Notes: generated from the letters alone by a model not told the origin. DNA of 64,000 bases from Lethocerus indicus (GCA_019843655.1 JACDQD010000103.1:13391501-13455500), one strand, 5' to 3'. Shown: positions 12,585-24,669, counted from the stretch's first letter. Numbers and translations are program-made.

Positions 12585-13125
12585 CGCTGCGGGTGGTGTG
12601 GAAATGTACTTATCTAAAGTTCGTTGGGTGCACTTGCACGGATTAATTGGATTACTAAATATAAAATGTTTTCAATAAAATTTGGATCGACAGGAAAACT
12701 TTTATGATCGTAAATGCAAAATACCAGCTAGGTTTTGCTGACATATATTTGGAAGTCAGAACCAAAAGTTATGACCATTTGTTTCATCAAATATATATTT
12801 GACCGATAATCCCACAAGGACTTCAGCCGATTAACAAAATACCTCCCAACCCAAATAAGACAAACAACATCCCCCAAAAACACAATAACAAGACACATAT
12901 ATACAGACGACAAAAAGACAACCACCGTAGTACAAGTGACAGTGACAGTGCAGTGAGGATGACCAAAAAACATCCAAAGTGCCAAAAGTGACTAACACCG
13001 CTATTGAAGATGGCGAGCAGCCAAAATCGGTATAGCAAAATAGCAAACCAGCGAGAGTAGACAGAAACACACGAAATCTACTGTATTCCAACCCCTCGAA
13101 GGCCACAAAACAGGTATTCTAAAAT
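12585..13125 (+). mobile_element. Repeat copy, same family as 8740-9323
   Basis: Shares the blocks 'gttcgttgggtgcacttgca', 'cttttatgatcgtaaat', 'gccgattaacaaaat' and 'gcagtgaggatg', the 'gaagatggcgagcagcc' block and the right end 'accagcgag..acagaaacacacgaaatctac'. It then continues into 'ttccaacccctcg' and 'ccacaaaacaggtatt', which also follow the copy at 58118. The left inverted arm is missing. Open minus-strand frames across it are not conserved. Confidence 0.72.
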
Positions 13126-16100
13126 AATAAAAAATGTTAAATAATCTGTTTTGCTAACAGTATATATTTATATCGCTCGGTTTATACCCTGAGTTTCCTT
13201 GATATTATACTTTGTAACTATGAGCGGTCTAATGAATTTATGAATTTAGTCGTACCGTGAAGTTTTCGATTGTACGGTGGTACGTTGTTAGAGTGTAGGT
13301 AGGATGGGTAAAGTGAGGGAGGGCGGTTGGAGGTTGGATCCCAGTGGGGAACTGGTGCCGCCGGAGCTGGGCTCGGGTCAATCAATTAACATTCTCCCCG
13401 GTTGGAACAATGAACACTCTTTAAGAATGGGATTTATGAGAGCGTCTTTCCACCCTTCTCCCATTTACCCACCGCCCGGTCACTTCTCACCGGTCGCCCC
13501 ACTCTCTCACTCGACTTCTAATCACGATGAATTGTTAGACATTTTGTCCTCTAAATCTGACCCAGTAGTTCGTCTCAATATTTTCCCATCGCCCTTTCGA
13601 CTTTATACCTCTCACGGCGCTTGTTAGATCTAACACTGGACAAGAAGATCTTAATAATAGAGTGACTTTATTACTTCTCTCGATATTCAGATTGGCTTAG
13701 CCTACCCAGTAGAAAATTTCAAACCATCGCTACCTTTATTTTCATTGTGAATTCAACTGTAAGTAATATTTAATTGTTCTGTCTCCTCACATCTGCCTCA
13801 TTAAAAAGAAACTGGTTTGGCACCCGAAATCATCGGATATCGAAAGGGGCATAAAGTTTTTTACGCAAGAGAGTATGCAAAACACCGAAAGATAAAATAT
13901 TACTCGGTATTCCATATTCGGAGGACGTCTAAGAGGCGCATCCATTAGTGTGGGCGTTTTTAAGGGCGGTAAGGGTTTGAGGGGCTTCATTGCGGGTGGA
14001 TTCTTGTGCTAAACGAACGTACGATCGTCGGCCTCGGATTGATGGGCTCTCAAAGGCTTATTTATGGCTTGTAAACGTCAATCGACGCGATTGTTCTCTG
14101 AGGTTCCAACGGCGCGTGGTGGGGGTCCTACCCCCACTTCAATTATTCTTCCATTAATTGTTTTCGTTTCGGGTCCCCCGCCGAGTGTGGCCCTCAATTC
14201 AGCGCCCCGCTGATTGACGAGCCAGCGATTAGAGCATAATTACGGTTGGAACTAATTAAATACGAGTAATGGGTAAGATATCTGAAAAATTACAGAACAG
14301 GGCCCAGGAAGTAAAAGAGGACCGGCCATGTACTGCGGATAATTCGATAGCATTGAGGAGGTGAACAAACCTCCGATGTTATTTTTAACCGAACTCGAAT
14401 ATTCATTCGGGAGTTTTAGTATTCCGAAACTGGTCCGTCTTTTTTTTCCCCCGACAGAATAGTGTCGGAGATAAAAGCCGCCAGCGAACCCGGAGACAAT
14501 TTAGGGGGTCGGTGGGAGATTTATCTGGAGGGCCGTGAGGGGATAAAAAGTAGGTCGACGGGGCGGGATTCACGGACCACCTGGGGCCGACCGTAAAATT
14601 CGGGTTTTACAAGATAACGCAATCAGGGCTGATTACGAGCCGGCCTTCATTTGAATCCGGACGTGAAGGGGGACTGGAATTAGCATAGACTCCGGAGGTG
14701 GGCTCCGGGGGCTACCGGGCTTCCTGGACAAATAGCCTGAACGTCGGACGGGGGTGGGGTGTGGGCTGGGAAGAACGTCTCAATAAGGTTTCTCTTTCGG
14801 CCGGGGGAGAGGGACCGCTTTTTTTCCCCCCTTTCCCCGTAATTGGTGGGTCTTTACGTAATGAAGGACCCCGAACGAGGGGTCCCGCGGCGAGTTATCC
14901 GGTCCGTTTATCGGCGCTGGATAAGGGACCCCTCGGGATTTATGATTCATAACTCGGCGGGGCCGCGTGGGAGGCCGCCCCGACCAAATTAAGACATTCC
15001 TCGGGGACTCCGAGACGCCTGGCGCCCGCGCTCCGGGAACCGGAATATCTTAATTAATGAACCGGACAGCGTCTAGCCTACCAAATATGACACGACGAAA
15101 TATGTCCGAACTTCGCCGTCGCTCTTCAGAAAACGAGTTTCGGCCTATATCCGTACCGGCGTCGGGTACACGGCTCCAAAATCTGAACGAAACTCAAGGT
15201 CGAAAAAATTAGACGAGCGGTAGGTGGCCCGAATAGAGAGACGGTCGGCTCAAACCTCAACTCTTGCTCGGAGTCTGCCGGAGTCGATAAAAAATAGAAG
15301 AAATTCGTGTATCGGTACCCTATCGTGTCGGTTACTGTATCGACATTTTACCGAGGATCGATGAATCGGATTACCTGATGATCTCATTATTTTTCAGACA
15401 ACGCTTTCGGAATAGCGATTGGGCGCCTTTCAGTAATAATAAAGTAGCAATTGCCGAGGCGGGAACAACAATTAAGACTAAGAATCGGAAAACGTATGCA
15501 TAATACTTACCCGATTATGCCCTTTTTTTAGTTCATTCGATCCAAGGCCGTACAGTAGGAACCTGGCAGCCGGGACCGGACTAGAAATTTATTACTGCAG
15601 AGGAGTTTTTTCCCGTTCCCGGCGAAGTATCGTGTATGCTAAGTACCGCGGTATGTCTGCCTGTCGACAAAATGCATGTTAATGCTACCGGAATATAGCG
15701 GCTACAATACGCGAACATTCGTGTAAGTAAAGTTCTGTATTTCAATCTGTTATCGACCCTTCTTATATTATATTTCATCGGTCCGCCAGTAGTGGTAAGC
15801 TACATCAGTATGACTCATCAACAGGAAGAATACACTGCCGAATAATTCCGTTTAAAAACAACCTTTTTTAAAGATGTATAAAGTTCCTAATGGGCCTCAT
15901 ACCGAACCACCCTTTTAAAATAATGTTATTTGTTTAACAATTAGTTACGGAAGAGGGGGTACGGATTTAAAATAAAAATAATAGCATTTGGCGGCCATAT
16001 TTGAATTCCAATATTAATAAGTTATGATGTAAAGATGTCGCAGCACCTTCGGTTCACGCCCAGGCCTATTATGAAGAAATATAGTCGCCCCCTTTAATTA

Positions 16101-16400
16101 TATAGAAAGTGGAGTGCCCCCTCCTTCTCCTCTACCTCGGCTTCTGATCGGCCGGGTTAACAACTACGCAAACAGCTCTGAAATTCCAATTTAAATCAAT
16201 CGGACCGCGAAATAATAATTTAACGGGAAACAGAAAATATGCAAAAATGTGCATTTAGTGTAAAACAAATACAGTGTGTAAAATCGGCGAATTTATGAGG
16301 TTTATACGGTTGCTTCGAATAAGGATTTTTAAATACGACAGTAGGAATAAGAGCGGAATGAGGACGGCATGCGGAGTCGGAACTATTCAAATGATTCCGC
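13126..16400. other. GC-rich intergenic DNA upstream of the bHLH gene
   Basis: CpG-rich sequence, especially at 13300-13520 and 14100-15060, with poly-pyrimidine runs. A 107-codon frame at 13304-13627 and an 84-codon frame at 14698-14952 are of low complexity and match no family I recognise. The stretch probably holds control DNA of the bHLH gene, but no individual site can be supported. Confidence 0.5.
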
Positions 16401-16421
16401 ATATAGAAAAGAAGTGATATT

Positions 16422-16430
16422 AATATAAAT
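16422..16430 (+). promoter_or_regulatory. Possible TATA element of the bHLH gene
   Basis: An AATATAAAT sequence about 245 bases before the chosen start codon, at the edge of the GC-rich leader. Weak evidence. Confidence 0.25.
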
Positions 16431-16669
16431 CTTAGAGAGGAATTTTTTGCCACCCGGTAATTTCTAACGGTTTTCGGGCGACAAGATCGTGAATGAGAAG
16501 ATGCGAGGAGCGCGTGCCGGAACAGGAAAGTAAGTGATTAGAACGGTGGGTCAGAAAGGAAGAAGTGGTGGGAGGCGACGGGCGAGGAGGGACCGGTCGG
16601 AGGCCTTCAGTCGGGCAGCGGGCGCCCACCGAGCCACATCGCAATCATGCTCGACTGAGAGCGGACAAC

Positions 16670-17287
16670 ATGGAGCAAGTCTGCCGGCAAGACAGGAACA
16701 ACAACAGCGCCCCGCCCAGCGATAAGTACTACTCGCTGAGGCCGAGGACGAACGCGCCCAGGAGGGGAGAAGAGGAAGACGAGGAGGAGGCGGCGACCAT
16801 ACAGGTCTGGAGGCCGAGGAGAGGCGGCTCGAGGGGCGGCGGGAAGCGGAAGCAGAAGCCGGCGCCGCTGAGTAAGTACAGGAGGAAGACGGCGAACGCG
16901 AGGGAGAGGTCTCGTATGAGGGAGATCAACGAGGCGTTCGACAGTCTGAGGAGGGCGGTGCCCGGGGGAGGGGAGCCCGAGAAGCTGACCAAGATCACCA
17001 CCCTGAGGCTGGCGATGAAGTACATAGCGGCGCTGAGGAGGGTGCTGAGCGGTGAGGAGGCCGGCGCCGTCCCCGTCCCCGGCGATGAGGCCCACCACCA
17101 GAGGCTCCAGCTCCACCAGCCGCTGGCCCTCCTCCCGCTCACGCCCCCGGCCAGCGAGAAGTCCACCGAGGAACAGGACAACCCCCGCTGCTTCGACCTC
17201 GCCGACCTCAGGGACCACTGCCTCACCCCCACCGACTTCGACGACTTCGAACCCACTATAGACTTCGAAGACTTCTTCATCACGTGA
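16670..17287 (+). CDS. dei: Delilah/taxi-like bHLH transcription factor
   Basis: Nuclear DNA-binding protein of the basic helix-loop-helix class. The 205-aa product has an acidic stretch (residues 34-40), a basic region and helix 1 at 70-96 (SKYRRKTANARERSRMREI), a short loop rich in Gly and Pro, and helix 2 at 105-126 (KLTKITTLRLAMKYI). The NARER core with KTAN, and the KLTKITTLRLA helix 2, are typical of Delilah, which in Drosophila acts in tendon and muscle-attachment cells and in wing development. The C terminus is acidic and aromatic. I chose ATG 16670 (context GACAACATGG). The frame stays open upstream to an ATG at 16565, but that part looks like translated leader. It is one exon with very GC-rich codons, unlike its surroundings. 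The product is shorter than the fly protein. AATAAA lies at 17720. Confidence 0.82.
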   Translation: MEQVCRQDRNNNSAPPSDKYYSLRPRTNAPRRGEEEDEEEAATIQVWRPRRGGSRGGGKRKQKPAPLSKYRRKTANARERSRMREINEAFDSLRRAVPGGGEPEKLTKITTLRLAMKYIAALRRVLSGEEAGAVPVPGDEAHHQRLQLHQPLALLPLTPPASEKSTEEQDNPRCFDLADLRDHCLTPTDFDDFEPTIDFEDFFIT

Positions 17288-20200
17288 CATTTACAGCATA
17301 ACCGACTAAGGTTTGATTCTGTTGCCTCTTCTTCGACTGATCGAGAATATCACTCTATCGCGAATCACTACGTCGGTATACCCTGTATATAATCCTCACT
17401 TTTATAAAGCTCCGGCTTAAAATTCTATTTTTTCAATAGTAATAATCGCAGCGTTCAAATGAGCGACTGTCCTTATGTACATATATTTCCTGGTCGGCCC
17501 ACGATATTAAGAAGATATCTGTTATTTCTACTCACAAAATTATTAGAGTACACACGCTATTTACTGCAGTCTTAGGTGGGTAGGAATAAATTGAAAGTGA
17601 TCGTGTATTAATTTCTCCTGATGTTTATGTTCACAATGTTCCAAAGGGTTGTTAGCATTGTGGCGTAACAGGTAAAGCTTGTCTATTTCCAAAAGATCTA
17701 CAAACATTATTCATAAATCAATAAAATGCTTAACAATAAAAAAACAATAATGCGTAACATTCTGGAAGTCATATAGGTTTGACGAATTATTATAGAATTT
17801 TTTAGATTTAAATAGCCAATTATGAGCAACAAGTCTCCGTTTATATAAACGGTGTCTACGATAACCTAATATTTCTTATTATAAAGGAACATTAAATGCA
17901 GTATCGCTTATTTAGCTTTATATACGAACATGATATTATGTTCCAGTAATCCGGAAATTCCAGTTATATGAAAAAACAGATAAACTTAATTTGTGTTAAA
18001 AATGATTAAAACCCGATATTTTGAGGATCTATGAAAAATGTACAAAGTACAAAGTGAATTTCCCTGTCTGTTTACTATGGAACCATTTCCGCGAATAAAA
18101 AATTTGAATATTCCATGCGGCCCAGAGATCACGGTTAATAATTAATGATTTCCAATAATTAATTGAGCGTAGATAATAATTACTTCTTTTAGAATTTCGG
18201 AGAATTTATTTCAGCCGTTCTAAGAAAATAGGTCTTTAAACTTTCGTTAAGCTAATGATTATTGAAATCTCCTGAGTATTAAATGGGGTACACTCTTGTT
18301 CATGGATCAAAGTCGATGGGACTTTGATACAACAATAAGAGGTATTCATTGAATTAGCCTCAATTTTTAGTAATGCTAAATGCAATGAGGGGATGCTAGA
18401 AAGAATCGGTTGAAGCTCTTGTACGCGTGTAAAAGGAAATCTATCACATTCTCCTAAGTATTGGCGAATGTTATTCGGGTTAGGCATAAAAAACGAATCT
18501 CGGTCATTAAAGCACTTCACCAATTGTTCTGTCGGTTTTGTCGAAACGGTCGGTCCTCGAGCGATAATTTAAAACTGGGCCTATTCATTATACGGAGCCG
18601 GCTCATAATGTATAATAGCGCGTTTCGTAAAACAGACCGAGTGGGGTGTGGGGGGAGAAGAAGAAGAAGTGGAAGGCGCCCCTTAAGCAAGAGCGAGAGC
18701 CGGAGGGCGCCAGCGTCTCTAAACGCTCTTTAAAGTGACATTTCGAACTTCATAAGTTCGCGCCGTGGCCATTGTTTATCTATCAAAAGAGATAAAAGCG
18801 GGCCGATATATCGTGGCGCGGGGTGGGTGGGGGAGCCATTGTGGGGACTTCGTCAGCGGACATTGTATTCAAATTAAGTGGCCGCCGGTGGTGCACAGAC
18901 TATGGGGGACGCGGCCCAGATACCCTCCTTGTTAACTGATCCTTCGTTACCGGGGACCCCTCCTCGGCTTTACTAATGGAAAAGGGCCCATTCCGGCCAC
19001 GGCCCGCTACCATTCCGAGGGCCGGCTAAAAATTGAAAATTAAAGGACCGTATAAACGGCCGCAAAATAAACTCAAAGAAATTTTTGGGGAGAAAATTTT
19101 GGGGGAGCCCGATAGATTTTCGAATGTCCTTCCAAAGGCTTCCAACGAAGGATCAAGTCATTAGCGGCAAACTGAACAACATTAGACTAGGTCATATTGC
19201 ACTTCAATAAAAGCGAACATATTCGGAATGGCCAGTTACATATTTCGAGTCACAGACTTTAACAAACGGTTATTAACCTATTAATGAATACCCATTTTGA
19301 AGAAGTAGGAACATCTCTTATACTGTGGGAATAGACCTGATGTTTGAAAAACCTGCCACCTTTTATTGTATACGAAATATCTTAGAAACTGAGATTAGTT
19401 TATTTCGTTGGTTCATCGGGAATAACAATAATATCCTTTTTAACGGTCCGAAACTGCTGAAACAGAAAAATTAGGATCCTGAAACTGCTTCACAGTAAAT
19501 TTCACTGCAGATTATGCAGTACATACGACGGAAACTAGAAGTTATTAACATTCCAATATTAAATGACCATTTACTCCAATAAAAAAATCCAATGATGTTC
19601 TCTAAAACATGACGATTAAGGAAAAGTTGAAAAAAGTAAATAATTCCTCAAACTTCTTATAGCTTAATATCCATTTCTGAGCGTTCAGAACCAATTGCAG
19701 TTCTGTGTACTCAAATTAGTGAGAAAATTGTATTCTTATTGTTTTTTCATTATTAGAAAAATCATTACTAATCCTAATATGGCCCGTTTCAAAACAGGAA
19801 ATATAATTATTTATAATAATATCAAGACATAAGAATTTGGTACATGAAAATGGAAATGATATTTAATCTGTAGCTACTAAAATTACGTTAATCTTTAATG
19901 TTTGAAGAGTTAATATAATTTTAAGTTCAAATCAAATATTTAGGTGATTGTAAATTGTAGATATTGTGTATATATACTTATTTTCATATGTAATGTAAGT
20001 ATTGATAATGTATATATTCTCTGTAAGTAACTAAACACTCAATTCCACTCATATTTTGAAATATGTATTAGCACCAAGGTAGTTTGTGTATATGAAAAAC
20101 ATACATAGGTATGTTGTTATGCTGTGCAATTCCTGTGAAATACAATAGTGTGTACTTAAATTAGACAACATCTGATTTTTATACGTTTATTTGTGAAAAT

Positions 20201-21490
20201 ACACTTGTTGCAAGAACCTCTGGCGTCTCTTTGTATTTGATAATCAAACCTCCTTAATGGTCCAAACTTAGTAATTATTTACTTTCACTTCCAAAAAATA
20301 CTAAACTGAATTTCTATGATTCATTTAGTTATTTAAGTTGTTATCTTCGTGATATTTGTAATAGTTTTATTTATTTGAAATTGTTATACTATATATTTAT
20401 TGATAAGATAATTTTCTTCCACACATCACTATCTGAATAATTTATTTCATGATTTTCTGTTAAAATCTATATATTTCTATTACTACTCTCGAATCTACTG
20501 TATGTTTCATCAAAATATTGTACGTTAAATCAAGTCTAAAAAATGTATGGACGGCGCCTTGCGTGTAGGCAGTGCGGTAAAACAGATGAGTATTGCGGGT
20601 CAGCATCAACAGGCGCCTTCCGCGGCGAAAATTTTTCGATATCTATTCATTCACGGAATTTCACTATTTATATATAATTATATGTAGAAAAGAAACTACA
20701 CGGCATGTACATATTTTCTTATAACTTTTTTAATTTTAATTTTCTTATAATAATAATAACCTGTGACAGAATAACCCAATGCGATTTTTTTCAGGAGAGG
20801 CCCAAGTAGGATACGCGCCCATGTCACATTGTGCGACCTGTGTTTGTCGCCTTGTCCTGCTGTTAAATTTAAAAAAAAATTTAATTTGATAACAAAAAGC
20901 TTAACTTGGTTAGACAGGTTAGGTTGGACAGAGTTGGCAGAAATTTTGAAAATTGCAAGCTTGGCACAATAATGATAGTAATACCGTAAGAAATATTGTG
21001 GTATACGCCCACAGAATTTTTCTGTGATATATTCAGTACGATATAGGCTTAGGAAATGTTTATATCCTCATTTTAGGAATGTTTTACGCCTATTTTCTCA
21101 TAAAATACCAAACTGGAAAAGGATGTATTGACTTCAGTAAGTAACAGCAAACCGATGCTTGGGCTAAGCGGGCCCATGGCCTTAGTAGAGCAGAAAGGAC
21201 CATAATTTAATAATTATCCACATTCCTTAATAATTACTTCATCTTCTCGACGCAACAGCTCTAACGATACTTCCACAATTAAACGTTTAATTTTCTCTCT
21301 CCTCTCATTGATTTGTCCTGATTATCTCCAACGTAATTCTGATTGTATTGTTTTCGTAAAGAAGTTAAATAAAGATGTATTAAATTTCTTATTTTCTTAC
21401 ATAAAATGTTGCGTAGTATAAATCTATAAAAACTATAAAGTATTTAAACGGAATACATCATTTTAAATTTAGCGTCACCATTAAATGAAA
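17288..21490. other. Non-coding DNA between bHLH gene and tandem repeat
   Basis: The first 440 bases are probably the 3' UTR of the bHLH gene (AATAAA at 17720-17725). Beyond that no gene is recognised. A perfect 7-bp palindrome with a 3-bp spacer lies at 18744-18760, and paired inverted GATA motifs lie at 18775-18796, inside a CpG-rich patch (18540-19030). The rest, 19100-21490, is AT-rich. Confidence 0.5.
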
Positions 21491-21496
21491 ATTGAA

Positions 21497-21660
21497 GGCT
21501 TTTGGTGCATCCACGGGCAGTATAAGTTAAAAATGGAAGGCGTCCAGTGTATTGAGGGATAGTATAACGTCAGTACGCAAGCGTTCGGTGAATTGAGAAA
21601 TAGTATAACTTGGCTACGGTAGGCGTCGGGTGTATTCAGGGTTAGTATAATTTTAGTAAA
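21497..21660. repeat. Four-copy ~42-bp degenerate tandem repeat
   Basis: Units start near 21497, 21539, 21580 and 21622. Each has a GGCGTC-like start, a GGTGTATT-like middle and a conserved AGTATAA. Copies differ at many positions, so the array is old. Confidence 0.7.
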
Positions 21661-21662
21661 AT

Positions 21663-21970
21663 AGATTGTAAATGGCCGTGGTAGTGAATAACCATTAATT
21701 TACAATTCAGTTGAATATACCTTTTAGGTGGTCCATTCATTGCGTCCACAACTCGCTGATTCAGTCTGATACTAGACCGGTTTCGCATTCCGTCAAATAT
21801 TCGTGCTACCGATGAAGCATCCTGTCAGACTTTGGATCAGATCAGCGAGTGGAAACAGAAGACCGCATAACTGGAATGGGGGAAAGTAAAAACAGACGAG
21901 AAGGCAGTGGTAGTAGTTCGCTTGTTATTATGACCCGCCGCCGATTAAGTAGGACATGACCGAAGCGAGT
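21663..21970. other. Non-coding DNA
   Basis: Nothing recognised between the 42-bp array and the tRNA-like remnant. Confidence 0.4.
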
Positions 21971-21974
21971 GTTA

Positions 21975-22050
21975 TTTTTGCATGATTTTATTCCAAGTTT
22001 AATTTCAAGCCAGATCACTGGGGCTAAGTCATATCTTACCACTGAGCTGA
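21975..22050 (-). mobile_element. tRNA-like SINE remnant
   Basis: On the minus strand an A-box-like block (AGCTCAGTGGTAAGA) is followed about 35 bases later by a degenerate B-box (GGCTTGAAATT). A full tRNA cloverleaf cannot be formed, so this looks like the head of an old tRNA-derived SINE and not a working tRNA. The preceding bases form a small hairpin (GAGACC...GGTCTC). Confidence 0.42.
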
Positions 22051-22279
22051 GACCGGGCTCGGTGGGTCTCTAAGGCGGTAACCATAAACGTTACACCCCT
22101 CAGCCTGAAATTCCTTGTATTTAGAATTTTCTTTGACTTTATAAAACAAAACCCTTTTATACAACTTTCATAACAGAAAACCGGATCGTGTATTGGCAGG
22201 AGAATTGTTTTAAATAGTTAAATATTTATTAAAAAAAAAAAAAAACAGGGAACAAAAAAAAACAAAAATGATATATGGA

Positions 22280-23766
22280 CTAATGATTGAGTGGAGCGTG
22301 GTGGTACTCGGGTTGTGGGTGGATGGCTTTTCCCAGCTTCTTAACCTGTGCGTTGTAGCCGGTGTGCTTGTCGGCGGTGTAATGGACCTCAAGTATGGTA
22401 CCGTCGGGCTGGTGCTGCATGTAGAAACCCTTCACGCGGTCGCCTTCTCTGCTCTCGTGGTGGCTCTTCACGTCGCCGGTGTGCCCGTCCTCCACCTTGT
22501 ACTCGTACACATAGTGCGGGGGAGACTGAGAGAAGAGAAAGAAAAAACAGTCAGCCTTTGGCTAGAACGCGGGCGAGTGAATATCCGTCATGAACCCGGT
22601 ATTTAGTAAATTACGCTCGATGGTTTGCTCGAAAAAATTTCAAAGATAACCGATATCCGTTATCCGTTTCAATAGTTATAGTTAAGAAATGCAAAAGTAC
22701 TTAATATCGTTAATACTTTCTCTAAATACAAAGAGCCGTCCCTAACACCCAACACACTGGATCCTATACGCTCTCCAAATATCAAGAATCAAAACGATAA
22801 AATAAGAATAAACATCCCCAATGCCTTTTTAAATACAAAACACACATACAGATCTCTATTTATTTAATTAGCTACACTCTTTTAATCAAATCAAATTTGT
22901 GATTTTTAAAACCACTAGACAACGAGAGCTGTATGAGACTGTGAAGCCGGCCAGCAAGAAATTCGGTCACTCAAATTCGTATTATACGAGTTCTATTAGT
23001 CTAAAATGTCTTTATTACGTAGTAGTCATTGTGGTCGTCCTCCTGTTCATGTTGGAAGATGGCATCAGCGACCAGCGAAAGAGAGATGACGCCGATGAGC
23101 ACCGCGGTCTGAAAAACAGAGCAGAATGTTTTATTATTTTTTATTAGTTTATTATTATTTTACAGACACGTTTTATTATGTTCCGTATCTGTTCTCAGGT
23201 GCCGGCACCGTACAAACAGAGTTGGCGGGAGAAGGAGTCATAGACGCCATGACAATTCTACGGCGGCAGGAATATCTGCCCACTCTGTAATACCATCTGG
23301 GATCTTCGATCTTCGGATAGACTGGTTTCGGCTGCTCACACACATACGTTGCCAGCGGTATCGGATTAGTATCAGACAATTAATTCTTAATATTAATTAA
23401 TAAATTTCTTTTAATAAATTTTAATTAATAAATTGTAATTAACAGTAATTACAAGGAATCAAATCAATAAACCTTTCTTTTACGCAAGGAAGGTAAACAG
23501 GAGCCTGGTAAAGATATTTGCCTAGAATCCTTTCTATCGAAAACGAGTGGATACCAATTAATTCCGAAGCATTAAATACACTTGCATTAACTTAGGTACG
23601 GCGTTAGCAGAATACTACATTGCCCGAGCTCATCCGCGTTTAAGTATGACTTTCACTACTGGCGAGGCTGAGAAGCCGAAACCGGCCAAAATTCAAAGCA
23701 CTAAGTCCCGAACCTGCGCGCTCATGAGCGCACGAATAATTTAGGCGGACTTACCGATTTCTGCAT
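22280..23766 (-). CDS. RR-2 cuticular protein (three exons)
   Basis: Structural protein of the exoskeleton that binds chitin through a Rebers-Riddiford domain. Exons are 23766-23755 (MQKS only), 23108-23019 and 22525-22280, all joined in phase 0, giving 115 aa. Exon 2 encodes the rest of the signal peptide (TAVLIGVISLSLVADA) and an acidic linker. Exon 3 encodes the domain, about residues 39-98, with YEYKVEDGHTGDVKSHHE, then GDRVKGFY, PDGT and VHYTADKHTGYNA, matching the RR-2 (hard cuticle) form. A four-residue first exon followed by the signal sequence in exon 2 is usual for insect cuticle genes. A TATATAAA lies upstream, and AATAAA lies on the minus strand at 22225-22230, 50 bases past the stop. 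Expression is likely moult-linked. The protein is short, with almost no flanking repeats. Confidence 0.92.
23285..23345 (-). mobile_element. Short fragment of the inverted-repeat family in an intron
   Basis: Contains 'agactggtttcggctgctca', close to the shared 'agaccggtttcggctgctcg' block. It lies within intron 1 of the cuticle gene. The 67-codon minus frame covering it (23176-23379) is therefore not treated as an exon. Confidence 0.5.
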
Positions 23767-23836
23767 AGTGAACGTACCGAGCGTCGTTTACGCTGTTGGC
23801 GCTGGACTGGAGCATTCCTCTGGTAGAGATCGTCCC

Positions 23837-23844
23837 TTTATATA
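23837..23844 (-). promoter_or_regulatory. TATA box of the cuticle gene
   Basis: TATATAAA on the minus strand, about 75 bases before the start codon. A CCAGT initiator-like sequence lies about 30 bases downstream. Typical of strong stage-specific cuticle promoters. Confidence 0.7.
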
Positions 23845-24075
23845 GCGGTGAGAGCCCGCACCACCGCCGGCCTGCCGATGCACACCAGTTAGCGCGTAAC
23901 AATGTTGTTACGTCAAATTCATTAAAAATCTTATTTTTTTTATAATAGCAAGTAGAACAAACAACTCATCTTTATAGTGGAAGAAAAAATATGTTGGACT
24001 AGATCAAGGCAATTTTGCTTGAACAGCATCAATCCTGTCAAGTCGTTGAGTTGTAGCATTCCGGCAGTAAGACAA

Positions 24076-24665
24076 TTAACCCTTTGCACTCCGTTGTCCC
24101 CTCTCGTGGGACATCGTAATTCCAGCCTATTACTCCGATGTCCCCTCCGACGGGATATTAAAATTTACTAGTGATTACGGGGAATTAAGTTATTTCTGCG
24201 CAACTTTTTGAGACGTGCATGTTTTGCCCGATGTTTTCTCTGGAAATGTGGCGCAAGACATCAAATCAAAATATAGTAAAATTACTAAGATATATAAAAG
24301 GGATGTCAGCGAGTTTTAGTTTCAAAGCTGAGCTCAGTCCGGTTTGAAGCGTCGAGCGGTATAGACAGATCTAACGAGTGAGAAAATCGGAAGTGATTCT
24401 TCTCTCGGTAAATAAGGTGTTTCGGTAAATATCATTTTGTAACAGATCTAGTAATTCATTTTTTTTTATTAGAACAATGGCAAAACGTTCAAACAGGATT
24501 TAGTCTCATGATACAAGATGAGCTCCAGATAGACGTTTATACAGATACGTTAGAAAGAAAATCCTGTTATCTCATAGACATACACTAGTTTCAAATGAAT
24601 TTACGAAAAGCCGTAAACGTTCTAGAATGAGACAGGAGATGGCAGAATGATATCAAATAAACTTC
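24076..24665 (+). mobile_element. piggyBac-like element relic
   Basis: A TTAA at 24076-24079 is followed directly by CCCTTTGCACTCC, the typical start of piggyBac-family ends. Two subterminal copies of a 'gtcccctc..cgggata'-type motif follow (about 24089-24116 and 24134-24160). A degraded coding start is present further in. No matching right end was found, so the element is truncated. Confidence 0.6.
24477..24665 (+). pseudogene. Broken N-terminal part of piggyBac-type transposase
   Basis: Begins MAKRSNRI and then meets a stop. After a frame change an acidic segment (ELQIDVYTDTLE) appears, followed by a basic one (KSRKRSRMR). This acidic and Asp-rich then Arg/Lys-rich order resembles the N terminus of piggyBac transposases. 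No catalytic DDD domain was found. The family call rests mainly on the adjacent TTAA-CCCTTTG end. Confidence 0.42.
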
Positions 24666-24669
24666 TGAC

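Noticed and set aside
13304..13627. 107-codon plus-strand frame as a gene
   Set aside because: No signal peptide, domain or splice context; Pro/Ser-rich translation of CpG-rich DNA.
16607..17290. Antisense frames of 227 and 184 codons opposite the bHLH gene
   Set aside because: Produced by the GC-rich codons of the sense strand, which make stops rare in other frames; low-complexity translations.
21975..22050. Functional tRNA gene
   Set aside because: Box A is good but box B is degenerate and no acceptor stem or anticodon arm can be drawn.
22268..22606. 112-codon plus-strand frame
   Set aside because: Lies opposite the RR-2 domain exon, which is clearly coding on the minus strand.
23176..23379. 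67-codon minus frame as an extra cuticle-gene exon
   Set aside because: It overlaps a fragment of the repeat family, and exons 1, 2 and 3 already join in frame without it.
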